64,000 nt of DNA, taken from NCBI RefSeq assembly GCF_027625995.1, contig NZ_CP115396.1, positions 1,302,001 to 1,366,000 on the forward strand. Reading direction: 5' to 3'. Source of the DNA: Hymenobacter yonginensis (GTDB lineage: Bacteria; Bacteroidota; Bacteroidia; Cytophagales; Hymenobacteraceae). The stretch's first letter is position 1; every line of letters starts with the position of its first letter. The notes beneath the pieces were generated by a model. That model saw nothing but the letters and a program-made list of their open reading frames with translations. It searched no databases and was not told where the DNA came from. Positions 44,654 to 51,817 of the stretch are shown one piece after another. Position numbers and translations under genes: made by a program.

Positions 44654-45136
44654 ATGCTGAAAAAACTATGCTGCCTGCTGCTGCTGGCCGGCGCCGCGCC
44701 GCTAGCGCACGCCCAGACCCGTCCTGCGCCGGTGAAAGTGCCCGCCACCACCGCTACTCCTCTGGAAGCTACTGCCACCAAAGAGCACGATACCATGGTA
44801 ATAGAGCTGACCGATGCTCCCATGGTGATCTGGCGACGGCTGGCGCAGGTACTAGCCGTGCGCGGCTACGCCATCGAGCACAGCAGCCCGGAGCTACTGA
44901 CGCTGGCCACGTATCCGCTGGAGGTGCGCAGCTCCAGGATACGGATAGCGGGTATGGTGGAAGGCCGGACGCTGATGGTGCGGGCCTATGCCGTGTATCA
45001 AAATGAGGGCTACCCCGAAACCAACCAACGAGCGCGCCGCCGTGGTGGCGATAATGCCGAATGGGAAGAACTGGCAGCCATTGGGCAGCAGCTGGGCGGC
45101 ACTATTCGCTACACCACCTCGGCCGCACCGCAGTAG
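44654..45136 (+). CDS. Small secreted protein of unknown function
   Basis: About 160 residues from the ATG at 44654; the GTG at 44630 would add eight residues before the signal. MLKKLCCLLLLAGAAPLAHAQ is a signal peptide with an AxA-like cleavage site. The mature chain starts with a Thr/Ala/Pro linker, then MVIELTDAPMVIWRRLAQVL and VRGYAIEHSSPELLTLATYP, then GMVEGRTLMVRAYAVYQNEG. The pattern of alternating helices and strands suggests a small alpha/beta domain. I do not recognise the family. It is divergent from the nuclease gene, whose start is 133 bp away. Confidence 0.65.
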   Translation: MLKKLCCLLLLAGAAPLAHAQTRPAPVKVPATTATPLEATATKEHDTMVIELTDAPMVIWRRLAQVLAVRGYAIEHSSPELLTLATYPLEVRSSRIRIAGMVEGRTLMVRAYAVYQNEGYPETNQRARRRGGDNAEWEELAAIGQQLGGTIRYTTSAAPQ

Positions 45137-45147
45137 GACGCTTCGCC

Positions 45148-45222
45148 GTGGCACGGGCTTTAGTCCGTAGCCCACTGCTGTCCATGGGTAGCGTGTGGGC
45201 TACGGACTAAAGCCCGTGCCAC
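45148..45222. repeat. Perfect 28-bp inverted repeat, GTGGCACGG family
   Basis: Arm 45148-45175 (GTGGCACGGGCTTTAGTCCG and eight more bases) is fully complementary to 45195-45222; the loop is 19 bases. Found between two convergent genes. Related pieces at 38525-38549 and, more distantly, 1849-1868. Confidence 0.92.
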
Positions 45223-45236
45223 AGGAAGATGGGCTT

Positions 45237-45740
45237 CTACTTCTGCTTGGTTTTGAGCTTGATGGTACCGACGGGCACCTTGGCCTGCTGCATCTGGGCG
45301 GCCAGCGGCACGCTGCTCATGGCCAGGATGGTCTGGTCGTCGGCGAGGGAGGCGCAGGAGAGGGCCACCAGTGCGCCCTGCCACTTGCAGCTGAAGCCCT
45401 GCAGGCGGCCGGGCCCGTAGAGGGCCTCGAACGTAGGGCGCACCTTCTGGGCGTCAGCGGCGCCTTTCACGATGATGGTGACGGCCGCAAACTGCCCCCG
45501 GAAAAACTTGTAATGAATGCGTGCCGCCGTGAAGCTGCCCACGCGCAGCTGCTCGTCCAGCCGCTCGTATATTTTCTCATCGCCTTTGTCCTGCACCAGG
45601 TTCAGGTGAAGCGCCTCAGTCAGCGGCGAGCCAAAGGTGAGCCCCCGGAAGCCGTTGGCGACATCGAGACGGGCAACGGACTGGGCGCGGGCCGGCAGGA
45701 TGAGCAGCAGGCAGAGCAGGGAGGCAAGCAGGAGTTTCAT
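45237..45740 (-). CDS. Small secreted protein of unknown function
   Basis: 167 residues from the ATG at 45738-45740. MKLLLASLLCLLLILPARAQ is a signal peptide cut after AQ or ARA. The mature part includes GFRGLTFGSPLTEALHLNLV, GAADAQKVRPTFEALYGPGR and a pair of cysteines in FSCKWQGALVALSCASL that could form a disulfide. It ends in a lysine-rich IKLKTKQK. The layout (FRGLTFGSP near the N-terminus, a LYGPG turn) recalls small periplasmic proteins of Bacteroidota, but no named family is claimed. It is convergent with the previous secreted-protein gene, a perfect inverted repeat between them. Confidence 0.65.
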   Translation of the reverse strand: MKLLLASLLCLLLILPARAQSVARLDVANGFRGLTFGSPLTEALHLNLVQDKGDEKIYERLDEQLRVGSFTAARIHYKFFRGQFAAVTIIVKGAADAQKVRPTFEALYGPGRLQGFSCKWQGALVALSCASLADDQTILAMSSVPLAAQMQQAKVPVGTIKLKTKQK

Positions 45741-45827
45741 AGAAGAGAAAAGCAGCCGGGCAGATGGGGCTGCGCGGCATTAGCAAACGTTGCGCCAGAG
45801 ACAGTAGTGTGGCAGTAGGGTATCAAC

Positions 45828-45863
45828 AAAAAACCACGCCTTATTCCCGGCGGGAGGCGTGGT
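45828..45863 (-). terminator. Terminator on the minus strand
   Basis: ACCACGCC (45833-45840) pairs with GGCGTGGT (45856-45863), with a run of T leftward (A run 45828-45833). It lies about 135 bp past the stop of the orphan gene at 45999. Confidence 0.7.
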
Positions 45864-45873
45864 CTTCGTGGGG

Positions 45874-45941
45874 GCGGCAACCGGCCGGACGGTGGCGCCG
45901 TCGGACCGGGGCGGCGGTGCTACTGGGCGGCCGGTTGCCGC
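45874..45941. repeat. GC-rich 14-bp inverted repeat
   Basis: GCGGCAACCGGCCG (45874-45887) and CGGCCGGTTGCCGC (45928-45941) are perfect complements around a 40-base GC-rich middle with its own small hairpin (ACGGTGGCGCCGT). No T run follows. It marks the border between GC-rich and AT-richer sequence. Confidence 0.6.
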
Positions 45942-45998
45942 TGTTGGTGGCGGAGCCGGTTGTGCATTGTTTTGGTGAACGAACTCCCTGACTGAGTA

Positions 45999-46850
45999 TT
46001 ATGCACGCTTTACATCAAGCACTTTAAGCACCGTATAGTGTAGCAGTGGGTGGCCAAAAGTGCCCTGATAAGTTGTTTTGGTTTGCAGCCGGACGCGTAG
46101 ATAATCACAGGGACGCATTACCACCCGGCCTTCCTGGAATTCGGTTAGCCAATCAGTATCAGCTATTTTGGCCGTGATAGGATGGTTGCGGAGCACGAGT
46201 TCCCACATGGCCTCACCCATGAAATCGGGACGCTTGATACGAACCAAGTATTCGTTTTCGGATAGCTCACTGCTACTTTCAAGCAAAGCCCGCAAATTGG
46301 AAGTGTCGAAATGAGGGTTGATGCGCACCTTGCCCGCTGTTGAGCGATACTCGGCGTAGTCGGTGGGGCGCAGTTGTGAGGCGGCTCGCACTATGTCTTC
46401 CAGTAACGCTACGAGCTTACCCATTGGCAGTTGCCCCGGTACTTGCAGCGGATTAAGGTGGGTAGTGGGAGCCATGTTCTCAATTTCAAGCCGCAGGTTT
46501 TCCAGTTCGCGCACATCATACACTCCTGTGCGACCTTCCAAAAACCGAAGCAGGCGGTACTTCGCTTTTAGCAGAAAGTGGCCTACCAGCTTCTTCCAAT
46601 CAAAGTTTTCGATAGCCGTATCTGGAATGCCGCGTAGCACCGTGGCAAGCTTCGACCGAATGGATCCAGTTTCGACATCATCGAGCAATAAATCGGTTTG
46701 CAACTCTGGCAAGACAATCTGGGCCAGTAACTCATCAAATTTGCCAAAGGCGGTTATTAGGTCGGCCACTGCCTTGAACACCCGTTGCGGGGCTTGGCTC
46801 TGGCGCTCAAACTGAACGTAAATTTCAAATTCGGCAACACGTAAATCCAT
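45999..46850 (-). CDS. Orphan protein of unknown function, gene A of an AT-richer pair
   Basis: 283 residues from the ATG at 46848-46850 (MDLRVAEFEIYVQFERQSQA); another ATG at 46908-46910 would add 20 residues. The first 100 residues look alpha/beta: VFKAVADLITAFGKFDELLA and LLLDDVETGSIRSKLATVLR, with a Gly-Ser turn. A helical middle (FDWKKLVGHFLLKAKYRLLR) follows. The last third is strand-rich (VLRNHPITAKIADTDWLTEF, then PCDYLRVRLQTKTTYQG). No signal peptide or membrane span. I do not recognise the family. Codon use and base composition are AT-richer than the neighbours, suggesting transfer. It lies 140 bp downstream of gene B on the same strand. Confidence 0.6.
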   Translation of the reverse strand: MDLRVAEFEIYVQFERQSQAPQRVFKAVADLITAFGKFDELLAQIVLPELQTDLLLDDVETGSIRSKLATVLRGIPDTAIENFDWKKLVGHFLLKAKYRLLRFLEGRTGVYDVRELENLRLEIENMAPTTHLNPLQVPGQLPMGKLVALLEDIVRAASQLRPTDYAEYRSTAGKVRINPHFDTSNLRALLESSSELSENEYLVRIKRPDFMGEAMWELVLRNHPITAKIADTDWLTEFQEGRVVMRPCDYLRVRLQTKTTYQGTFGHPLLHYTVLKVLDVKRA

Positions 46851-46990
46851 AACAGGCGATAAGGAGAAAGTGGAAGGAGCGGAACAACACCCATCGTTGA
46901 ACGGGTACATCGCCCCACTAAGGGTTTTGTTGCTTTATAGTGACTACTAATTACCTATATGTTGCCCCTCTGGGGCCACGTAGGAGCGGG

Positions 46991-47626
46991 CTAATGTAGA
47001 AACAGCCCGCCAAAAGCCGCCTTCACCAGCTTCAGTACCTCCTGTGCCTGGGTGGGGTTGAGGGCCAAGCTGGTAATGGAGCTGATGAAACCGCCGATAA
47101 TCCAGTTCTGCCAATCCTTCTTAGTCAGCCCTTCGGCCTTCACGGCGGCGGTCTGGGTCAATTCAATTAGCTTTTGCCGGGCAGGTTCAGGCAGGGTTGC
47201 GGCGGTAAAGCTCTGCTGCAACTGGCGCAACTGGCCTTGTACTTCGGCTAGCTCGGTGCGGTTGAATTTGTCATCGGGTGCTTCGGTGGTGCCGGCAAAG
47301 AGTTGGGCGGTCTTGGCGGCTTCGGCCCAGAGGTCGGGTGTGTCAAGTTCTTCCTTTAAAGCTGATGCCCAGCTATCAAATTTATCAGCCACCTCCTCCC
47401 ACGACCTAACAGCAGTATTGCTAGTAACTATACCTCTTATGCCTGGACGCATTGCTAATTCATACTGGTATGAATTAGCCTCCAAATGGAAGAAGTATTC
47501 GTCATCAATAGTGGAGAAAGAAAGTTGGTAAGATTCTTCCTCTCGGTTTTCGTCAAGGCTAGTTGGTTCTATACCATGAACCCTAAGTATTGAAAAAAAA
47601 TCGTTGCGTTGTTTTTTCAGCAGCAT
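46991..47626 (-). CDS. Orphan protein with a C-terminal hydrophobic segment, gene B of an AT-richer pair
   Basis: 211 residues from the ATG at 47624-47626. The N-terminal third is strand-rich (SYQLSFSTIDDEYFFHLEAN, then YELAMRPGIRGIV) and ends in a tryptophan-bearing helix (VRSWEEVADKFDSWASALKE). The middle is a long helical region with heptad-like spacing (ELAEVQGQLRQLQQSFTAAT). The C-terminus DWQNWIIGGFISSITSLALN and the following LVKAAFGGLFLH form one or two hydrophobic segments that could insert in a membrane. This layout, soluble sensor-like part plus a small membrane end, would suit an effector or a membrane-tethered regulator; that is inference. The DNA here is among the most AT-rich in the window. 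Confidence 0.6.
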   Translation of the reverse strand: MLLKKQRNDFFSILRVHGIEPTSLDENREEESYQLSFSTIDDEYFFHLEANSYQYELAMRPGIRGIVTSNTAVRSWEEVADKFDSWASALKEELDTPDLWAEAAKTAQLFAGTTEAPDDKFNRTELAEVQGQLRQLQQSFTAATLPEPARQKLIELTQTAAVKAEGLTKKDWQNWIIGGFISSITSLALNPTQAQEVLKLVKAAFGGLFLH

Positions 47627-47669
47627 AATTGATTGTTGAGTCTATTATTGGTTGTACAATTACGTTCAA

Positions 47670-47704
47670 GCGTGAGAAGGTCCTTCCCTCCGCTCAGGAT
47701 GACA
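47670..47704. repeat. Decayed half copy of the GTCATGC palindrome
   Basis: GCGTGAGAAGGTCCTTCCCTCC then GCTCAGGATGAC (as read from 47670; written in two parts) resembles one arm of the GTCATGC elements with GGATGAC for GCATGAC. No second arm is seen. It borders the AT-richer gene pair. Confidence 0.5.
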
Positions 47705-47806
47705 ATGTAGCGGGTAAAAACTGAGGTCGGAAGATATGGGGCTGCAATCCGCAATACCAAACCCCGTCCTTGCCCGCTACCTTGCCGCTTCAACCCCCTT
47801 CACTAC

Positions 47807-49579
47807 ATGAAACACCCGCTACTCCTGGCTGCCACGTTGGCGGCCGCTGCTTCCCTGGCCGCCTGCTCCGACTTGCCGGGGCGCAAAGCGGCCGAAACCG
47901 ACGCCCAGCCCGACGTGGCGTTTGAGCGCTACAAGTCGCGCTTCATCGACTCGCTCTGGTACTACAACCCCGAGTGGGCCAGCGGCGCCGGCTACCACCG
48001 CTACGACTCGCTGCTGGTGGTGCCCAACGAGGGGCGGCGCCGCACCGAGGCCAAGGCCCTGCGGCGCCGCGCCACCGAGCTGGCCACGTTCAAGCCCGAG
48101 GAGCTGAGCGTGAACAACCAGACCGACTGGCGCCTGATGCAGAACTACGTGCGCAGCAGCGGCTTCTACGCCGACACGCTGCGCGACTGGCAGTGGAACC
48201 CGGCCAACTACAACCTAGGCGCTTCGGTGGGCGAAATCCTCAACGGCCGCTACTGGCCGCTGGATCGTCGGCTGCGGGCCATCAGCCTGAAAATCTCGCG
48301 CGCCGCCGACTACTACGCTGCTGCCGAGCAAAACATCAGCACGCCCACCAAAGAGCACACCGAGCTGGCCATTCTGCAGAACCAGGGCGGGCTGGAGGTC
48401 TTCGGTAAGGCTCTGGAAGACTCCGTGGCCCGCTCGGGGCTGTCGGCACGCGAAAAGGAGGACTTTGCCAACCGGCTGGCTACCACGCGCCTGAGCATCG
48501 AGGACTACCTCCGGTTTCTGAAAACGGAGGTGCTGCCGGCCGGCAAGTTCCGCAGCTTCCGGCTGGGGCAGGACCTGTTCGCCCGCAAGTTCAGCTACGA
48601 CATCCAGAGCACTTACTCGGCCGGGCAAGTCTACGAGAAGGCCCTCACGCACAAGCAGGAGCTGCTGCGCGACATGAAGACGCGCGCCACCCGGCTCTAC
48701 CCCAAGTACTTCCCGGGCCAGCCGCTGCCCGCCGACTCGCTGGCTACCGTGCAGCAGGTTATCGGCAAGCTTTCGGAGAAGCACGCCACGCCGGCCGGCT
48801 TCGTGCAGGCCGTGAAAGACCAGATGCCCACGCTGGTGAAGTGGGTGGATGACCACAAGCTGCTCACCCAGGACCCCTCCAAGCCGCTGGTAGTGCGCGA
48901 AACGCCGCTGTACATGCGCGGCAGCGGCGCGGGCGCCAGCATTTCGGCCCCCGGCCCCTACGACAAGGCCGCCAACACTTACTACAACGTGGAGCCCCTC
49001 ACCGGCCAGCCCGACGCCCAGGCCCAAAGCTACCTGCGCGAGTACAACCAGTACACGTTGCAGATTCTTAACATCCACGAGGCCATTCCGGGCCACTACA
49101 CGCAGCTCGTTTACGCCAACCGCAGCCCCTCGCTCATCAAGTCCATCTTCGGCAACGGCGCCATGGTGGAAGGCTGGGCCGTGTATGCCGAGCGCATGAT
49201 GCTGGAAAGCGGCTACGGTGGCAACACCGATGAAATGTGGCTGATGTGGGACAAGTGGAACATGCGCGTGACCCTCAACGCCATCCTCGACCACGAGGTG
49301 CACGTGAAAAATGCCTCCGAGGCCGCCACCGTTGCTATGCTCCGCCGCGACGGGTTCCAGGAAGAAGCCGAGGCCCGCAACAAGTGGCGCCGCGCCACCC
49401 TCAGCCAGGTGCAGCTCAGCTCGTACTTCACCGGCTATACCGAAATCTACGACCTGCGCCAGGAACTGAAAAAGGAGCAGGGCCAGGGCTTCGACCTGAA
49501 GTCCTTTCACGAGCAGTTCCTGAGCTTCGGTAGTGCCCCGGTGCGCTACATCCGGACCATGATGCTGAAGAAAGGATGA
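47807..49579 (+). CDS. DUF885 family lipoprotein, probable metallopeptidase
   Basis: A 590-residue protein. The ATG at 47807 begins MKHPLLLAATLAAAASLAAC, a lipoprotein signal with lipidated Cys20. The rest is the DUF885 domain: DSLWYYNPEWASGAGYHRYD near the N-terminus, and the putative metal site HEAIPGHYTQL (His424, Glu425, His430 region) followed by GAMVEGWAVYAERMMLESGY. The HExxxGH-like motif and the downstream Glu resemble gluzincin-type peptidases. Experimental function is scarce for the family. It is followed by a strong terminator and has no partner on its strand. Confidence 0.9.
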   Translation: MKHPLLLAATLAAAASLAACSDLPGRKAAETDAQPDVAFERYKSRFIDSLWYYNPEWASGAGYHRYDSLLVVPNEGRRRTEAKALRRRATELATFKPEELSVNNQTDWRLMQNYVRSSGFYADTLRDWQWNPANYNLGASVGEILNGRYWPLDRRLRAISLKISRAADYYAAAEQNISTPTKEHTELAILQNQGGLEVFGKALEDSVARSGLSAREKEDFANRLATTRLSIEDYLRFLKTEVLPAGKFRSFRLGQDLFARKFSYDIQSTYSAGQVYEKALTHKQELLRDMKTRATRLYPKYFPGQPLPADSLATVQQVIGKLSEKHATPAGFVQAVKDQMPTLVKWVDDHKLLTQDPSKPLVVRETPLYMRGSGAGASISAPGPYDKAANTYYNVEPLTGQPDAQAQSYLREYNQYTLQILNIHEAIPGHYTQLVYANRSPSLIKSIFGNGAMVEGWAVYAERMMLESGYGGNTDEMWLMWDKWNMRVTLNAILDHEVHVKNASEAATVAMLRRDGFQEEAEARNKWRRATLSQVQLSSYFTGYTEIYDLRQELKKEQGQGFDLKSFHEQFLSFGSAPVRYIRTMMLKKG

Positions 49580-49604
49580 GCAGCAGATAGCCTGTTCTAT
49601 TATG

Positions 49605-49644
49605 AAAAAGCCGTCCCAGAATGGAATTTCCGGGACGGCTTTTT
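49605..49644 (+). terminator. Intrinsic terminator after the DUF885 gene
   Basis: AAAAAGCCGTCCC (49605-49617) pairs perfectly with GGGACGGCTTTTT (49632-49644); loop of 14. Works in both directions. Confidence 0.93.
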
Positions 49645-49678
49645 CGTATGGGTTGCCGGAAGTATAGCCGCGGCGGTG

Positions 49679-49686
49679 TATCTTCG
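49679..49686 (+). promoter_or_regulatory. -7-like box for the thioredoxin-like gene
   Basis: TATCTTCG is one base from TAnnTTTG. It fits a start near 49693 and a leader of 15 or 54 nt, depending on which ATG is used. Confidence 0.4.
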
Positions 49687-49746
49687 AAGTTGGGTATCTC
49701 TAAAATCATGGCGCTGCTGGATGGCAGTGCGCTCTTTTCTTGCCGT

Positions 49747-50103
49747 ATGAAAGTTGCTGAACGACAGCGGGTGCACGATGTAAACGATGAGCAGCTACGC
49801 AAGCTCACGCATGAGCACATGAAGGTGTTTGCCAAATTCACTTCGGAAAACTGCGATACGTGCGAGTTGCTGGCCCCGCCGTTCGCCAAGTTCTCGGATG
49901 ACGAGGAATTTGAGACTATCTTGTTTGTGCGGCTGAACTCCGACGAAAACCCGGTCGCCAAAAAAATCATGCAGGAGAAAGTAGCCCCCTTCTTTGTGTC
50001 ATACTGCCAGGGCCGGCTGCTGGAGTGCGACATGCTCACCACCGAAGCCGACGTGCTGGATATGCTGCGCCGGCTACAGAAGTATATGCCCCAAACCGCA
50101 TGA
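49747..50103 (+). CDS. Thioredoxin-fold protein with CDTC motif
   Basis: 118 residues if translation starts at the ATG at 49747 (MKVAERQRVHDVNDEQLRKL); an in-frame ATG at 49708 would add 13. The thioredoxin fold is recognisable: MKVFAKFTSENCDTCELLAP with the redox pair Cys36 and Cys39, a conserved FSDDEEFETILFVRLNSDEN strand, and the cis-proline in EKVAPFFVSYCQGR. CDTC is less common than CGPC and may shift the redox potential. No signal peptide is present in the short form. Its stop codon overlaps the start of a 28-residue membrane peptide, so the two are probably coupled. Confidence 0.8.
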   Translation: MKVAERQRVHDVNDEQLRKLTHEHMKVFAKFTSENCDTCELLAPPFAKFSDDEEFETILFVRLNSDENPVAKKIMQEKVAPFFVSYCQGRLLECDMLTTEADVLDMLRRLQKYMPQTA

Positions 50104-50186
50104 GTGAGCTGCGCCTGCACAAAGCCGTGTGGGCGCTGGTAGCCCTGGTAGTTTCGCTGCTGCTCATGCTGCTGCTGTTTCGGTAG
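50100..50186 (+). CDS. 28-residue single-span membrane peptide, overlapping the previous stop
   Basis: The ATG at 50100 shares bases with the TGA (50101-50103) of the thioredoxin-like gene, an ATGA overlap typical of translational coupling. The peptide starts MSELRLHKAVWALVAL and continues as one hydrophobic segment (VVSLLLMLLLFR), about 18-20 residues, with charges only at its N-terminus. It ends with TAG at 50184-50186 and a terminator follows at once. This fits a small membrane partner or anchor for the thioredoxin-like protein. No homology is claimed. Confidence 0.6.
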   Translation: MSELRLHKAVWALVALVVSLLLMLLLFR

Positions 50187-50207
50187 CCGTAGCGGCAGAT
50201 AAGGCAG

Positions 50208-50250
50208 AAGCCCATTGCGCCCGGCCAACCCGAGCGCAATGGGCTTTTTT
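50208..50250 (+). terminator. Intrinsic terminator
   Basis: AAGCCCATTGCGC (50208-50220) pairs perfectly with GCGCAATGGGCTT (50234-50246), then T to 50250. It ends the thioredoxin-like/small-peptide unit and overlaps alternative GNAT starts, which argues against them. Confidence 0.9.
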
Positions 50251-50301
50251 ATGAACTTGCGGCCCCCAGAGCCCCGGCGGCTCCCACTCAGCAGGCAGTG
50301 C

Positions 50302-50826
50302 ATGATAACAGTAGCTCCCCTCCAGCAGGAACACGTGGCCAGCTTCTACCGCTGGATTCGCGACCCGGAAGTAATTGAGTACTCGCTGTCGGCTTTCCAG
50401 CGCATGCACACCGACGAGCAGATCCGCCAATGGTACGCGGCTACGCTGCAGGATCAGAAAAGCCTCAACTTGGGCATCTTCCTCCCCGATACCAACGAGC
50501 TGATCGGTTACGCCGGGCTGTCGGGCATCTCCGCTATCAACCAGTCGGCCGAGTATTTCATCCTCATCGGGCAGAAAGACCACTGGGGGCGGGGTATCGG
50601 CACCGCTGTAACCAGGCAGGTGCTGGCCGTGGGCTTCTCAGTTTGGCAGCTGAACCGGATCATGCTCACGGTTTCGGAAACCAATATCGGCGGCTGGAAA
50701 GCCTACGCCAAAGCCGGCTTTGTGGAAGAAGGCCGGATGCGGCAAGCCTGCAAGAGAAACGGCCTGTTTCACGACAAAATCATCATGTCGGTGCTGAAAG
50801 CTGAGTGGGAGCGTGCCGCCCACTGA
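50302..50826 (+). CDS. GNAT family N-acetyltransferase (RimJ-like)
   Basis: 174 residues from the ATG at 50302 (MITVAPLQQEHVASFYRWIR). Longer frames start inside the upstream terminator. The acetyl-CoA loop is in KDHWGRGIGTAVTRQVL (motif A, about 98-114), and VSETNIGGWKAYAKAGFVEE is the usual motif B with Asn and Tyr. This subgroup acetylates ribosomal protein N-termini or small amines; substrate is not known. The gene is free-standing between a terminator and the YdcF-like gene, 76 bp away. Confidence 0.9.
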   Translation: MITVAPLQQEHVASFYRWIRDPEVIEYSLSAFQRMHTDEQIRQWYAATLQDQKSLNLGIFLPDTNELIGYAGLSGISAINQSAEYFILIGQKDHWGRGIGTAVTRQVLAVGFSVWQLNRIMLTVSETNIGGWKAYAKAGFVEEGRMRQACKRNGLFHDKIIMSVLKAEWERAAH

Positions 50827-50848
50827 CACGCGCCTCCGGCATTGCGGC

Positions 50849-50856
50849 TACCTTTG
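50849..50856 (+). promoter_or_regulatory. -7 box for the YdcF-like gene
   Basis: TACCTTTG, an exact TAnnTTTG, 46 bp before the GTG start at 50903. No convincing -33 TTG. Confidence 0.5.
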
Positions 50857-50902
50857 CCTGGACTGGCGGCCAGCTTCCGGCGCCGGGTTTTAGCTTTTCG
50901 CA

Positions 50903-51670
50903 GTGTTCTTCGTTCTCTCCAAGCTCCTCGATTTTGTATTGTCGCCGGCCGTGTGGCTGGTAGTGCTGCTGCTGGCCGCCGTGCTGGTGCGGCAGCCGGC
51001 ACGCCGCCGCCAGCTGCTGCTGGCCACGCTGGCGCTGTTGCTGCTGCTCACCAACCCCGGCCTGATCAATGAGGCGCTGCTGGCCTGGGAGCTGCCCCCG
51101 GTGCGCCTGCGCCAGCTGCCGCCCCGCGCCGACGCGGCCGTGCTGCTCACGGGCATCACCAGCGTCAGCAAGTCGCCGCACGACCGGGTGTACCTGCACG
51201 AAGGCGCCGACCGCCTCACCAATGCGCTGTGGCTGTGGCGGGCCGGGCGTGTGCGCTACATTCTGGTGTCGGGCGGCTCGGGCGCCATGCTGCAAAAGGC
51301 CCACACCGAAGCCGCCGACCTCATCACGCTGCTGCACCTGGCCGGCGTGCCCGATTCGGCCATTATCAAAGAAGACCAGAGCCGCAACACCCGCGAAAAT
51401 GCCCTGTTCACGCGCCGCATCACGCAGGCGCGCTCCGAGCTGGACACGCTCATTCTGGTGACGTCGGCGTTTCATCAGCGGCGGGCGCTGGGCTGCTTCG
51501 CGCAGGTGGGCCTGCACCCGCAGCCCTTCCCGGCCGGCTACTACAGCACCGACCGCGCCGCCACCCCCGACTACTGGCTCATGCCCGACCCGCAGGCCTT
51601 GAGCCGCTGGAGCCTGCTGCTGCACGAAATCAGCGGGTATGTGGTGTATAAGGTGCTGGGCTACGCGTGA
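50903..51670 (+). CDS. YdcF/ElyC-like membrane protein (DUF218)
   Basis: 255 residues from a GTG at 50903, read MFFVLSKLLDFVLSPAVWLV. Two N-terminal spans (about 12-30 and 38-55) are followed by a DUF218 domain in the periplasm: ADAAVLLTGITSVS, ILVSGGSGAM, the DQSRNTRENALFT stretch typical of the family (E-x-x-S-x-N-T-x-E-N), and LVTSAFHQRRALGCF. Members such as ElyC act in envelope polysaccharide or peptidoglycan precursor use. A SAM-binding role has been discussed for YdcF. The neighbour is a palindromic repeat, so its role is not clarified by context. Confidence 0.88.
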   Translation: MFFVLSKLLDFVLSPAVWLVVLLLAAVLVRQPARRRQLLLATLALLLLLTNPGLINEALLAWELPPVRLRQLPPRADAAVLLTGITSVSKSPHDRVYLHEGADRLTNALWLWRAGRVRYILVSGGSGAMLQKAHTEAADLITLLHLAGVPDSAIIKEDQSRNTRENALFTRRITQARSELDTLILVTSAFHQRRALGCFAQVGLHPQPFPAGYYSTDRAATPDYWLMPDPQALSRWSLLLHEISGYVVYKVLGYA

Positions 51671-51699
51671 GGTAGTGGCCTAAAAAGGTTAATAAGTAA

Positions 51700-51793
51700 G
51701 CCCGTCATGCTGAGCGGAGCGAAGCATCTCGCTAGCGTGGTAGAATCATTTACCACACTAGCGAGATGCTTCGCTCCGCTCAGCATGACGGGC
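51700..51793. repeat. Palindromic element, GTCATGC/GAAGCATCTCGC family, copy c
   Basis: The best preserved copy: GCCCGTCATGCTGAGCGGAG, CGAAGCATCTCGCTAGCGTG and GTA on the left, mirrored on the right to GACGGGC with almost no mismatches over about 43 bp. It lies between two convergent genes and could also act as a bidirectional terminator. Confidence 0.95.
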
Positions 51794-51817
51794 TAATAGC
51801 TTATCGTTCCGACCAAC

